Origin: Zea mays
Lineage: Eukaryota; Streptophyta; Magnoliopsida; Poales; Poaceae
Reading direction: 5' to 3'
Assembly: GCF_902167145.1 (NCBI RefSeq)
Contig: NC_050101.1
Coordinates: forward strand, 136,058,990 to 136,122,989
Length of the DNA stretch: 64,000 nucleotides
Positions 47,960-60,312 of the stretch are shown here, piece after piece (within the stretch, counting starts at the first letter, position 1; every line of letters starts with the position of its first letter). The notes beneath the pieces were generated by a model. It was not told the origin of the DNA. It searched no databases and worked only from the letters and a program-made list of their open reading frames with translations. Both the position numbers and the translations under genes were made by a program.

Positions 47960-49113
47960 TGAAAGTCGCCTAGAGGGGGGTGAATAGGCAAATCTGAAAT
48001 TTATAAAGTTTAAGCAGAACTACAAGCCGGGGTTAGCGTTAGAAATATAATCGAGTCCGAAAGAGAGGGCGAAAAACAAATCACAAGCAAATAAGGCAGA
48101 TGACACGGTGATTTGTTTTACCAAGGTTCGGTTCTTGCAAACCTACTCCCCGTTGAGGTGGTCACAAAGATCGGGTCTCTTTCAACCCTTTCCCTCTCTC
48201 AAACGGTCATCTAGACCGAGTGAGCTTTTCTCTTCAATCAAACGGGACACTTAGTCCACTACAAGGACCACCACAACTTGGTGTCTCTTGCTTTGATTAC
48301 AAGTGAGTTGAGAACAAAGAATGGAGGAAGAAGAAAAGCGATCCAAGCGCAAGAGCTCAAAAGAACACGGCAAAACTCTCTCTTCTAGTCACTATTGCTT
48401 TGAATGGAATTGGGACTTGGAGAGATTTTGATTCACTCTATTTGTGTCTTGTATTGAATGCACTAGCTCTTGTATTGAATGTGTTGGCTGAAAACTTGGA
48501 TGCCTTGAAGTGTTGGTGGTTGGGGGTATTTATAGCCCCAACCACCAAAGTGGCCGTTGGGGAAGGATGTTGTCGAAGGGCGCACCGGACACTGTCCGGT
48601 GCACCAGCCACATCACCCAACCGTTAGAGTTCGACCATTGGAGCTCTGACATGTGGGGCCACCGGACAATCACTGTTCATTGTTCGGTGCGCCTTCTGGC
48701 GCCTGCTCTGACTCTGCGCGCGCAGTAGTGTACTGTTCACAGCACTGTTGCTTTTGCAGACGACCGTTGGCGCAGTTAGCCGTTGCTCCGCTGGCACACC
48801 GGACAATCCGGTGAATTATAGCGGAGGGGCTCCTCGAATTCCCGAAGCTGAGCAGTTCAGAGTGATTCTCCCTGGTGCACTGGACACTGTCCGGTGGCAC
48901 ACCGGACAGTCCGGTGCGCCAGACTAGGGCAGCCTTCGGTTGCTTTGCTCCTTTTTAGTTGAACCCTTTCTTGGACTTTTTATTGGTTTGTGTTGAACCT
49001 TTGGCACCTGTAGAACTTACAATCTAGAGCAAACTAATTAGTCCAATTATTTGTGTTGGGCAATTCAACCACCAAAATCATTTAGGAAAAGGTTTGACCA
49101 TATTTCCCTTTGA
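47960..49113 (-). repeat. S6 5' LTR
   Basis: 1154 bp. Inner edge TGAAAGTCGCC next to the primer site (TGGTATCGGATC on the element strand, 47947-47958). TATTTATA box at 48527-48534 and palindromes at 48581-48602, 48795-48813 and 48873-48916. Confidence 0.93.
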
Positions 49114-49118
49114 GGAAC

Positions 49119-49712
49119 ACGTCCTGATAGTGAGCGCATTCAGGGCCCGGTAGTCGACGCAGAAGAGCACGACCCGTCGTGTTTCTTGATGAGGAGGACC
49201 AGTGATGCTAGCTCGCTGCGATGGACAATGCCCTGCTCGATCATGGTGACGCACTGCAGTTCCATCACATCCTTGTGGGCCATCGGATAGTGGTACGGGC
49301 GAACGACCACCAGTTGCGCGCCTGCCTCGAGGGTGATGCGGTGGTCGTGCGTTAGCTTGGGGGACAATCCTGGTGGGCGCAGCGAAGATGTCCCCGAACG
49401 AGTCCAGGACATCGTCGAGGAGGGGCTCTCTCGCTGCCGTGGTGCCTAGGGTAGGCATGCTGGAGGACACCATTCTCGTCCAGGAGATGGCGTGCCCCTG
49501 GTGCTGGAACGTCATCCGACGTCGATCGAGGTTCCAGACGATGGGGCCCAAGACGCTGAGCCACCTGGTGCCTAGGATCATGTCATAGCTCGCTAATGGC
49601 ATGACGAAGAGGTCGACGGGGAAGACGGCGCCATTGATAGTCAGTGGTGCGCCGCGGATGACACCGACACACAAGACGCCTGGCCGTTGGCGACCATTGT
49701 CGTGAGGCGTGG
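49119..49712 (-). pseudogene. Ty3/gypsy fragment, piece C: protease and start of RT
   Basis: Minus strand: GAVFPVDLFVMPLASYDMIL, then GTRWLSVLGPIVWNLDRR and TFQHQGHAISW (end of the gypsy aspartic protease and linker), then FCVDYRALNALTIR at the start of RT. The sequence stops matching in mid protease near 49712, so the element lacks gag and its 5' LTR. Truncation at both ends (here and at 16310) suggests that it was cut by rearrangement or carried as a captured fragment. Confidence 0.85.
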
Positions 49713-52700
49713 CAAAAATTTTAAATATCCCAAAATCAAAATACAACACGGAGATGTAGCACGCAGACAACTTTTCTCTGCTCTGGGTTCAAAGGATAAC
49801 AACCAACTTCGGTCCCTCAACTCGTCTTTGCTCTTTGTTCAAACTAGTCTCCTCACATCTTTAGATCGTTAATCACAACAATTCATAAGTCCATCTGCTC
49901 ATATCAGTGGTTCTGTTTGGCTTAGCTAAAGTGATCAAACATGGCATTGGTTCACTGGCCCAGCTCTCCCCTGTTGAAACAGAGGTATATTGAAACATTT
50001 CTATTATATGGAAGCTGGTTCGAAACACGGGTTCTGAGGATGTCCATGTCGTTCTTTTTTTCCCAGCCATTCAATCCGCAATCGAGGACACGCGAACGCG
50101 ACGATGACGCGATGTTTCCAGAGAGCGCCACTTCTTCCTCCTGTCTTCTCGCTCCCGTCGACCCGACAGCCTACAACCCAGCAGGCGCCACGAGCCTTAC
50201 CCCCTTGCTCTCTCCACCCACCCCTCCCCATCAAACGGTGCTGGGCGTCCTAGGTTGCCTCGCCCTTCACCCGTCGTGAGTTTGACACTCTCCCTCCCGG
50301 ACCTCTCGTCCCTGCCGTTGCCCCTGCTGGCCCACCTTGCCCTGGGGCACGACCACCGACTCACTTTGCCGCCGATCCATACGCCGGTTCATGTCCGACC
50401 AACGACCGCTACCCTCCTCGGATCCCGTCCACCGCCCTCCCCGCATCCTGGCCGGCCGCTGCTCTCCCGCCGCAGGCTCCCGTTCGGCGGCCCGCGCTCC
50501 CCGCGAACGGCGGCTGGCAGCAAGCCGCTGGCGGCGCACGACATCTCCACGTCCATGTGGCACGACACACGTCTCTGGGACGTGCTGCTCCGATGCGGTA
50601 TCAAGGGTGCCGCGGACAGCGTCACCAACGTGTGATTTGTGGCGCCGAGGACCTCCCCGGTGGGGTCGACGACAACTGCAAGTACGACACCAGCCTGCAA
50701 CGCATCTCGGATCTCGGATTTTTTGCCACCAATCAGCAAGAGCGGCAGGAGGGAGCAGAGCTGGAGATGGGGCGGTGCTGGTGCTGCTGCCGGTGCCTAA
50801 AGCTGCTCTGCTTGGTTCTCCTCCCACCGATCAGCTTGTGCCTCGGCCGCAGCTGCTGCTCCAATCTGTCCCCATTCTCATCGTCGAAGATCTGCTCTGT
50901 CTTCTATGGTGCCTAGAGTCAGCCTTCAGGGAGAGACCGCTCCCGCAGGCCAAGAAGTCGTGGGGCTCCGAGATTGCCAGTAGCGGTGGCCGGAGCTCCT
51001 CCGATGTTTCCACACCATATGCTACAACGTTTTGTGCTTCCACGCCGGATGCCACAATAGACAAGCTGAGGTCGAGATGTTTCTCTTTTCTTTACTGGAG
51101 ACTTCTAATCAACTGAGTTGTGCTCAAGCATCGTTCCTTAATTTTTTCTAAATCGTTTGCTGCATGCAACTTATTAAGATTGTCCTGTCTCTCAATCTCT
51201 GTCCATATTTGAAGCCAATCTGGCTGATCACAAAAGACAGTCATCACCCTTTACCGCACGTAGTAGCCCAATACTCGAGATTAAATCCTGAATCTGCGTG
51301 TTAAAAGATGTCATCAGATCAACGAAGCTGGGCCGCAAGACTAGCCTGATACACCGTGATGCTTGCATCACTTGACCTACTACTTTCCTGAAGAAAGTCA
51401 ATTTGCTGAGGAAATATCTCTTTCGCCCAAGTATGTAGACAATGCAATGACCACTCCCTTACCTGTTCGCAAGGAGAAACTTGATGTTCATATAGAAATA
51501 AAGATTTTTAGACAATTCGAGTGATAAAAATACAAAACAAATTAAGACTACATATGAATGGTTGAAAATAATCATTAGTCAGAAAGCTAAAACTACATTG
51601 TGACCTAACTTTTTTTAATTGTGGTCTCACAGTTTGATGTATAGAGTGCAAAATTTATTTGAATCTTTGCTTACTTCAACAACTTCTTTCTATAAAGTGG
51701 ACATAACCTAACTTTCCAGGCACAGGCCCTAGAAGATGAGATCTTTTCTTCATTGCCTGAATTCTTGAGAACCTTTATTTGAATTCTAGTGTTAATTTCT
51801 TTTCAATTGACTTTCTCCCTGTTGATATACATGCTTATAAAGAAAATAAAATGATTTATTTTTCACTTATATATGTTTCACCTTTTCGCGAGAGCAGCTT
51901 TATATATTCACGATTTCCTGCTGGGTTGCCAACGTTATGTTTATATTGACCAACTTTATTAAGACATTGCGTTCTGGTATTTGACACTTAACAATTTCAC
52001 TTTGCAGGAAGAAAGGTTAAAATTGTTGAGACAAAGGATATATGTACCATATCACTGCTCCTCTATCAAGCATCGGGTTCTCATTCTGTATATAGTTTTA
52101 CCATTATTACATCCATTTTCCTTATCAAATGAATATCCATTTTATCCCTAGGAAGAATGGGATAAATGTTATTAATTAGGTACGTGATATTCGTGAAAGG
52201 CACTGTGACTTTACTATATGAATATGCTCAAATCACTTTAACATAAAACTCTTTATATAACAGATGGTAACAGAACTGTTACTTATATTTCCTCCAACCA
52301 TTCTAGACGATTTACCCTACAATCTTTCAGTTCCTTCATTAATACTTTTCTTTTCAATTCATGCCTGATTTCCTATACAACACACAAATGACTATATGTA
52401 CTAAGGATAGAAATAAAACTGCTACTTATGTTTTATAGCTCCACCTAGTTTAGAATCATAGATTTTCCTCCCTGTGCAAGCATTATATTATTGTTTTTTT
52501 GGATTGGTTAACTAACAGTTCTCGATGAGTATTTGCTGCAACCACTGTTGTTCTTTTTCCTTTTTAATCTATTCAAGGATTGCTAGTGGCCGAAGGGCAC
52601 TGCCACCTTCTTTTGCTTTTACGTGATGCAAGGCCATTGTTATGTATTCCATGTTTATTATTACTTCGAACATGGCTAGAATACAATGGTTCAGCATCAG

Positions 52701-54827
52701 CTTAATCCATGGAAGGTATGGGGTTGGATTGTCCTCAGCTGTTTATTAATCCTGTAGCACGTCATTTACTGACTATTGTGTTTAAATGGGGAAGGATGAT
52801 GGAGATACAATAAGCACGAAAGTCATTATTAATTTTAGCCTTGGCGCTATATGTTTGTTAGCCGAGGTTACATTGTTCTTCTTTTGGAATAGACAAAAAA
52901 ATGAGAGCCTTCACTGTTGTTTATTTAGTAGAGGTTGAGATCGTATTTCAAATTATTAAGAACACTACTGTTTTAGATTCTTTCAAATATTCATACGTTT
53001 GAAAAAACTCGCATTCTCCATGATTTTTTGGTCATAGAGAATGTAATAAAATTTTGGTAAATAGCATTGATACTCACATACTATATTATTTTCCTTTGTG
53101 TTGAGGATTAATGCAACCACAGTGTTGTGGTTTGAACACTAATCGAGAAGGCCTCTTTACTGTTGTCTAGATCTGTTATAATTTTCATTTACATGCTTCC
53201 ATACACTTTAATATTAGTAATACAATTGTAGTTAGCAGATTAAAAACTTAGTTAAACATATGTGTACTCACGTATTTATTGTTTTTCTGTACATCAAGGA
53301 TTCCCATGGACATGTGGTTGTCCATTGCACATATATTGATAGGAATGTTCAGCTCCTTTTTAGGTAAGTTCTAAGCACTACCTCTTTCAGTGACAACATG
53401 TACACTCATGTATTTATATTGCGATGTTGCTTGCTTTCGACCATTGTGACACGGACACACCGCCACCAATATTTTTATCTAACACGATTAAGAAGTAGGA
53501 ATGCAATGTTCTTTTAGCATTTTTCCTTTGGTTTGGAGGGGACCCAAGAAATGCTACATGCTTTATTTGCTTCTAATGAAAATGATTGATCTGTCATCGG
53601 TTCCAAGTGATAGATCTGTCGGCTAATCGTCTCAAGGAGAAGGATCCATCCCTGATTCTGTACCTGCACTTAAAAGCGCACAATGTCGAAAGAGAACTTG
53701 ACATCAGATGCAATTTCTCTGTCTTAGAAAATATGCCTCAAACTTTCTGACATAAAATATTCCTTAACATATTTAACATATAGTCTAATTGGTAGGTCCT
53801 CCTAATGGATACAAGAGAGTCACGGTAAGCTCAGAAACATATTTTGAATTAACGTAGATTGGCTTTGAGAGGTAAAAAAATATGGACCTCATGTAGATAA
53901 AATAGATACATTTATTCTATTATGGCTATGAAATGACCTAAGTGATGAGTAAAATATGCAGGTCCACCACATATATATCAATGGAAATGCAATGTAGATA
54001 TTTAAGTAGTGAGTACATAAAGCGCTTAAAGGTAACTTATACAAATATCTGTTATATTCTTAGACAGGATCAAGAAAAATGTCCCTTCCAATGAAAGTAA
54101 TAGGTCAACATGTCTTGATTTCACCAGGTGCCGTTGCTCAAGTTGCAGCCGGAGGTTGCAGCTACACAGGACACAAATTCAGGTGCATTTTACACCTACA
54201 TATCTTCCTACAAACATGTTTTTTCTCCTAACATTTTGTATGTTACCGTAAAATTACTTTGTACACTATAGATATAAACGGTTTCATCTCAGATGACACA
54301 ACAACTGAAATATTTTGCTTTGACAACATTGCTAAACATATTCTTGGAAAACCTTATGAACCCTGATGTTGTGAACACCTTTATGCAGTAGATAGCTAAT
54401 GTATTTTTATGATATTAATTATGCCCCTAGGACATGTTGCTACAACAGACCCTTCTGCGTGTAAGTATAGGACTATAGGTGATAGGTTGATATCTCAGGC
54501 TACCAACCAACAAACTTTCTAGAAACGTACTTATGCTGGTGAGTACAATGCTGCTTGGAACATGTTGAACTAATATGGTTAATATATTTTTTATGGCTTT
54601 TGTTGTACTCGATTATACAAGCCTACATATATTGCATCATTAGTACAAGCAAATCTTCTATACATGGGCTTCTACCTGCCAACTCTTTTCTATTGACTTT
54701 ACACTATGAGTTTCATGATAACTTACTTATCATGTTTCTTACATACATATACTGAGTTTTATATTAACTTATATATATCATGTTTCTGTATATTTTAAGG
54801 TCCTGCAATCTAATTTGACATCGCACA
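49713..54827. other. Low-copy region, possible Helitron body, no gene identified
   Basis: 49713-50250 is mixed. 50250-51110 is GC-rich and exon-like, with long overlapping open frames on both strands but none I recognise. 51120-54827 is AT-rich and intron-like with short exon-like stretches (for example before GT sites near 54184 and 54462). The region ends in a Helitron-like terminus, so it may be captured gene pieces, but the 5' end was not found. Confidence 0.35.
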
Positions 54828-54856
54828 TCGCGCGCTGGACGCGCGACATACACTAG
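54828..54856 (+). mobile_element. Helitron-like 3' terminus
   Basis: A perfect 7 bp stem TCGCGCG / CGCGCGA (54828-54834 and 54840-54846) with loop CTGGA, then 10 bases ending CTAG at 54853-54856, followed by T. A GC hairpin about 10 bases before CTRR, with insertion before T, is the known Helitron 3' end. The 5' TC end was not located. Confidence 0.6.
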
Positions 54857-55285
54857 TAATACAATCCATATTCCTTTGTTTTCAATTTTATGACCTTATC
54901 ACTAGGTGCATCATAGTCATACGAGCCAGCTTGCAGTTTTCTGCGTGGTTCATCATGCACCTTCTCACTCGATTAATTTTGTGCCGACAGAAAAATGGTT
55001 GTGGCTCTTATGTTTCAGTGTTTCTAAGTAGATAAAAGTAGTAATGGATGAACGAAGAGGGACATAACAGATGGTGTCCTGATACGCACTTATCTTATCG
55101 AGGAAGAAAAGATTCAGGACAGGACGAATAGAGGAGAGCAGTGTGAGGTGAGCTCGAGGATCCAACTCTGTCTCCACGATCGCTAGGTGTGAAATTCTCG
55201 GGGGTGTGGTGAGAGTGAGGAGCATCCAGCTCTTTATCTCCACCTGCTGCTGGTGTGAGTGTGACACTGATGATGATGGGGTAAC
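54857..55285. other. Low-copy region, no gene recognised
   Basis: The minus-strand frame 54965-55294 shows no motif. It lies between the Helitron-like end and a small inverted-repeat element. Confidence 0.3.
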
Positions 55286-55414
55286 TGTTTTCAAGTCGTT
55301 CGAATAATCACGATTAATTGTCCTAGTAGGTTTAGATCAATCATGATTAATCGTCCAAGTCGCCGCCCAAGTTCGTTAGTCAGAACGACCAACAAGTCGT
55401 CCGACTTGAAAACA
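55286..55414. mobile_element. Small inverted-repeat element (MITE-like)
   Basis: A 129 bp segment with ends TGTTTTCAAGTCG and CGACTTGAAAACA. Inside, CGATTAAT and ATTAATCG form a second inverted pair. No clear duplication at the edges, so the superfamily is unknown. Confidence 0.5.
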
Positions 55415-55489
55415 ATGTGGTCACACTGTCACATGGCATCAGCCTTTACCGCTATTGTTGGTAAAGGTTGTTGGCTAAGTCGCTATGCT

Positions 55490-55577
55490 CCTGGTAAACC
55501 GGATTATATAATCTGGATTATATAATCTATACAAAATAAGCTAGACTATATAATCGTGCAAGAAAACAAACAAGCCT
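55490..55577. mobile_element. Probable half of a Tourist-like MITE
   Basis: GGATTATATAATCT twice in tandem (about 55500-55528), then CAAACAAGCC followed by TTA. This matches the right half of TTA-flanked GGCTTGTTTG elements. No left end was found nearby. Confidence 0.4.
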
Positions 55578-55631
55578 TAAGTATACAATACTTAAAGTAG
55601 GAAAGCTCCCATTTCAATCTTAAACTCTACC

Positions 55632-56257
55632 TGTTGGGACCATGCTTCGTCGCCGAAGGTCCTGCGGAAAGAAACAGCTTCGGCTGAAGCTGCTCGTACG
55701 TGATGCCGAAGGTACCATTCATGAAGCTTCGGTATTATAGCATATCCGAAGATGGAGGGTCGAACCGACTTAAAGATAGAATGACCTTTTAGTCCATAAG
55801 GGTCTGAGTCATTGTTGTAAACTTTTATGAGGGGCATGATTGTAATTCCTCACAGGCTGTGTCCTGTGCCTATAAATAGTGAACAGTATTCCTTTACTGT
55901 TCACGCATTCCTGTAATTGCAAACGCATCACTCGGGAATTATTATTTGTCAAGACAAAGGTATAAACGTACCTAAATATTATGTTTTAACATTTTAGATT
56001 CATATAATAAGATAAGCGAATGATGTTATTTATTTCTGGTGTATTTATCTTTAATGTTTCACATTTTATATTACTTTGTATTATTTTGTAAGTTTAATCA
56101 CGAAGGTGTAACCTTCGTGATATTCTACTCGTGGTCTTCGTCCAAAGTTCATTAAATCCTTGGGGAGATAATGCTTCAGCGGACGAAGGGCATTACTATT
56201 TAACATTTTATGTTGCCTTGTTCTTAATTCATAGCATTTGAGAACAAGTCCCTAACA
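55632..56257 (+). repeat. TAT element 5' LTR
   Basis: 626 bp from TGTTGGGACCATGC to AAGTCCCTAACA. TATAAATA box at about 55871. Followed at 56259 by the primer site TGGCGCCCACC. Confidence 0.8.
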
Positions 56258-56258
56258 T

Positions 56259-56269
56259 TGGCGCCCACC
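56259..56269 (+). promoter_or_regulatory. TAT element primer binding site
   Basis: TGGCGCCCACC, two bases after the LTR end, in the usual place. The matching tRNA was not assigned. Confidence 0.65.
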
Positions 56270-56301
56270 TCCGGTGAACTCACTTCCACTTTCCTAAGAC
56301 A

Positions 56302-59300
56302 ATGGCTTCGTTCAAGAACCAAGCCAGAACTGCTTCGGCTCCGAAGCTGATTCTCCCGATAACAGGCGGTTCATGCTTAGAGCTGGCTAACAAGAAACAG
56401 AAGAAGGAGGCGCAGAGAAGAGTACAACATGTAGGGGTACAAGGACCCTTCATCAAGTCAAGATGGTCTCATATTCTAATTACCTTCTCTCAAGAGGATC
56501 TTCAGCTCAAGGATTACCCACACAATGATGCTATGGTTATCTCTTGTGTGATCAAAGGATTTCTGGTCCATAATGTTTTGGTTGATACAGGCAGTGCAGC
56601 TGATATCATATTTGCTAAGGCCTTCAGACAGATGCAAGAGCCCGAAGACAAGATCCATGATGCCACACATCCCCTTTGTGGCTTCGGAGGAAGGCAGATT
56701 GTAGCACTTGGAAAAATCACAATGCCAGTAACCTTCGGATTTATCAATAACACAAGGACCGAACAAGTTGTCTTCGACATCGTTGATATGGAATACCCTT
56801 ATAATGCAATCATTGGTCGCGGTACTCTCAATGCTTTCGAAGCAATTCTTCATCCAGCATATCTTTGCATGAAGATACCTTCGGACCAAGGACCTATTGC
56901 CATTCATGGAATTCAGGAAGCTGTCAGAAGGGCCGAAGGAAACTGGACAGACTCAAAAGCAATCCATAACATAGATGGAGCTGAAGCTTGTGAGCAGTAC
57001 AAGTTTAGAAGGGAGAAAGCTGCTTCGGCCGATCAGCCGAAGCCCATGCTTTTGTGTGAGGACATAGCAGAGCAGAAGGTGCTATTGGGATCACAATTGT
57101 CTGAAGAACAGAAGAAAACCTTGATAAGGTTTCTGTTCAACAACAAAGATGTTTTTGCATGGTCAGCTAATGATCTTTGCGGAGTTAACAGGGATGTTAT
57201 TGAACATTCGCTCAATGTTGACCCATCCTTTAGACCCAGAAAGCAGAGGCTTCGGAAGATGTCTGATGACAAGGCCGAAGGTGCTCGGAATGAAGTGAAA
57301 AGGCTCCTCAGTGCCGGAGTTATCAGAGAGGTAAAATACCCAGAATGGCTGGCTAACACTGTTATGGTAAAAAAGGCCAATGGTAAATGGAGAATGTGTA
57401 TTGATTTCACTGATCTCACAAGGCCTGTCCGAAGGACGAGTTTTCATTGCCCAGGATAGATTCTCTAGTTGATGCAGCAGCTTCATCAGAGCTTATGAGT
57501 CTGCTGGATTGTTATTCAGGCTATCATCAAATTTGGATGAAGAAGGAGGATGAGCCAAAAACCAGCTTCATAACCCCTAGTGGAACATATTGTTACCTTC
57601 GGATGCCTGAGGGGCTCAAGAATGCTGGAGGAAGCTTCAGTAAAATGACAACGAAGGTTCTTCATTCTCAGATAGGCAGAAATGTGCTAACTTATGTTGA
57701 TGATATCATTGTAAAAAGCACGAAGCAAGATAATCACATTGTTGATCTGCAGGAGACCTTCGCTAATTTTAGACAGGCTGGTTTAAAGTTGAATCCAGAA
57801 AAATGTGTCTTCGGAGTGAAGAAAGGGAAATTTCTTGGCTGTCTAGTTTCAACAAAAGGGATTGAAGCTAATCCAAATAAAATTGAAGCTATCCTTCGAA
57901 TGGAACCACCAAGTACAAAGAAGGGGGCTCAAAGATTGACAGGAAGACTGACATCTCTCAACAGATTAATCTAGATCAGCAGAGAGAAATTTACCATTTT
58001 TTGAAGTACTGAAGTCAGCCGAAGTTTTTCAATGGGGACCAGTTCAGCAGAGAGTCTTCGAAGAGCTGAAGCAATATTTGATAGACCTAACAACACTAAC
58101 TCCACCAACGCCAGGGGCTCCTCTGTTGTTATATGTGGCAGCTTCGCACTCAGCGGTAAGTGCAGCACTCGTCCAGGAGAAGCTTGAAGGCCAAGTCAAA
58201 AAGCAAGCCCCAATATACTTTGTATCCGAAGTTCTTAGTTTATCAAAGAAAAATTATACAGAGTTGGAGAAGGTGTTGTACGCTGTTTTAATGGCCTCCA
58301 GGAAGCTTTGGCACTATTTTCAGGCATACAATATAATTGTTCCTTCTTCACAACCGTTGAAGGATATTATGAGAAATAGAGAAGCTACTGGAAGGGTTGG
58401 AAAATGGGCTGCGGAGCTCAATGAATTCTGTATTGATTATGTGCATAGATCTTCGATTCAATCTCAAGCATTGGCAGACTTCATTGCTGACTGGACGCCA
58501 GGGGCTCAGGAAGAAGAAACGAATAAAGATGCTGAAGTTTGGACAGTATTTTGCGATGGATCTTGGGGAACCTTCGGAGCAGGAGCAGCTGCTGTGTTGG
58601 TTGCACCTTCCAAAGTTAAAACTTGTTATGCAACAAGACTTGATTTCAGTTGCACAAATAACATTGCTGAGTACGAAGCTTTACTACTTGGTCTTTGGAA
58701 GCTAAAGGCAATGGGAATCAGAAGGGCGGTTCTTAAAACTGATTCCCAGGTTATTTCTGGTCATATTGACAAAAGTTATAAAGCAAGAGATCCGAAGCTT
58801 GAAAAATATTTAGACACGTTCCGAAGGATTGAGGCTTCCTTCGAAGGGTTTTCTGTTAAAAATATTCCTCGTGGAGACAATGAATATGCTGATTTATTAG
58901 CTAAGTCAGCAGCACAGGGGCTGCCATTACCTTCGGAAGTATTTTTTGAAACAATAAAAGCACCTTCGGTTGAGCTTCTTGAAAGAGCAGTCCTCAACAT
59001 ATCCCCTGTTTATAGTGAGGACTGGAGAACTGAGATCATCTCTTTTCTCCAAGGTAACTTTCTTTCAGATGATGAAGCTTATAACAGGAGGATAGAGGCA
59101 AGAGCTCGACCATATGTTATAATAGAAGGGGAACTATACAAGCGCGGGGTCTGTTCTCCGTTACTCAAGTGTTTATCCAGACCGAAGGTATAGAATTGAT
59201 GAAGGAAATACACGCAGGCCTATGTGGATAGAGATGGCAATGGGTCGGGTTCGGATCGGGTATGGTAAATATCCGCCCGCGACAATACCCACGGGTATTA

Positions 59301-60311
59301 CTCATACCCGCCCGTGACTATACCCGCGGGTAGGATTTTGTACCCGTGCCCGTACCCATCGGGTATCGGGCGGGTATCGGATACCCGCGGGTATAATTAC
59401 ACTCCACACAAATAAAACACATGGTTGACAAATGACAAGATTGAACAAAAAAGACATAATAAATCTGATCACTGTTACAGAAGCAAGCAATATATGAGTA
59501 CATAGCGTTTACACTTGAACCAAACTTCAAAGTATTCAATTCAACAAAACAACGAAGGTCTCTTAGAGTCTTGGACATGATTACATGAACTTGAACTGTT
59601 GGATAGCAAAGAAAAAATAGCACTCGCCTGGGCTGCAGGGGCACTGCCGCACTAAGCAGGGAGCCAGGGACCTAGGGCGGGCTGGGCGAGCCAGGGGCGC
59701 TCGGTTTCTGCCTTTCTGGCGGCTGGTGGTGGCTTGGATGAGAGGCTGAGAGAGAGACGGTGAGAGACCGTGATCAGTGACTTAGTGAGTGGTGACTCCG
59801 TGCGTGACTGCTTGAGGTGAGAGGACTAGGGTTCTGGATTATTGAATAAAGATGGACATTGGGCCGGCCGGTTTCTGGTGGGCTGAAAAGTGAAAACTGA
59901 AAATAATTTCGGATATCCGCCAGGACCCACGGGTAAAAGATAAAACTCGTACCCGACCTGATTTTATCACGGGTCGGGTATGGGTGAGACCCGCGGGTTA
60001 AATTTCGTACCCGAACCCGAAACCGACGGGTCGGATATCCGTGGATATCCGAACCCGCGGGTAAAATTGTCATCCCTATATGTGGATCTCACATTGGATC
60101 TAGGCCTTTGCTTGGAAAAGTTTTTCGTCAAGGATTTTATTGGCCAAAGGCAGCTTCGGATGCAGCGAAATTAGTCCAAAAGTGCGAAGGTTGTCAGAAA
60201 TGTGCAAGAGATCAAAAACAACCTTCGTCTTTAACTCAGTTAATACAACCCACTTGGCCGTTGCAAAGGTGGGGCCTTGATTTGTTAGGTCCATTACCAC
60301 CAGCACAAGGC
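56302..60311 (+). pseudogene. pol: TAT pol: PR, RT, RNase H, archaeal-type RNase H, integrase zinc site
   Basis: Starts MASFKNQARTASAP, then goes almost at once into linker and protease (LVDTGSAADIIF; YNAIIGRGTLNAF), so nearly all gag is gone. RT: LLDCYSGYHQIWM (motif A) and TYVDDIIVKS (motif C). RNase H: PIYFVSEVLS and YTELEKVLYAVLMASRKLWH. Second, archaeal-type RNase H: VFCDGSWGTFGAG, NNIAEYEALLLGL, LKTDSQV and NEYADLLAKSA. Integrase zinc site: HIGSRPLLGK...CEGCQKC, then WGLDLLGPLPPAQG. Frameshifts near 57418, 57972 and 59182. The hAT element splits the integrase start, and the CRM-like element truncates the core. Confidence 0.9.
59229..60078. mobile_element. Non-autonomous hAT element
   Basis: 850 bp with ends TAGAGATGGCAAT and (complement of right) TAGGGATGACAAT, flanked by TATGTGGA (59221-59228 and 60079-60086). 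Subterminal regions are packed with ACCCGCGGGTA and GGATATCC motifs in both orientations. No transposase frame. Removing it and one duplication copy restores the integrase codons around L-C-G-S-H. Confidence 0.93.
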
Positions 60312-60312
60312 A

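Larger units (their letters stand above)
40031..49113 (-). mobile_element. Sirevirus S6, nearly intact
   Basis: A 9.1 kb full-length element with LTRs 40031-41224 and 47960-49113, flanked by GGAAC (40026-40030 and 49114-49118), inserted in the gypsy RT. The last bases of the 5' LTR outer end read CCCTTTGA on the plus strand where CCCTTTCA is expected. Gag has one stop and pol has one stop. There is no accessory ORF. Confidence 0.95.
55632..60312 (+). mobile_element. TAT-type Ty3/gypsy element, gag largely missing
   Basis: Plus-strand element: 5' LTR 55632-56257, primer site, a short coding start, then PR-RT-RNase H-second RNase H-integrase. Two RNase H modules are known for the TAT clade. 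It is interrupted by a hAT element (59229-60078) and cut at 60312 by the CRM-like element. The rest, including the 3' LTR, would lie beyond the window. The CTTCGG-rich LTR of about 0.6 kb recalls the cinful/zeon group of maize, tentatively. Confidence 0.85.

Noticed and set aside
50255..51116. Host gene in the GC-rich block
   Set aside because: Long frames on both strands come from GC bias. No domain, no consistent start or splice structure could be supported.
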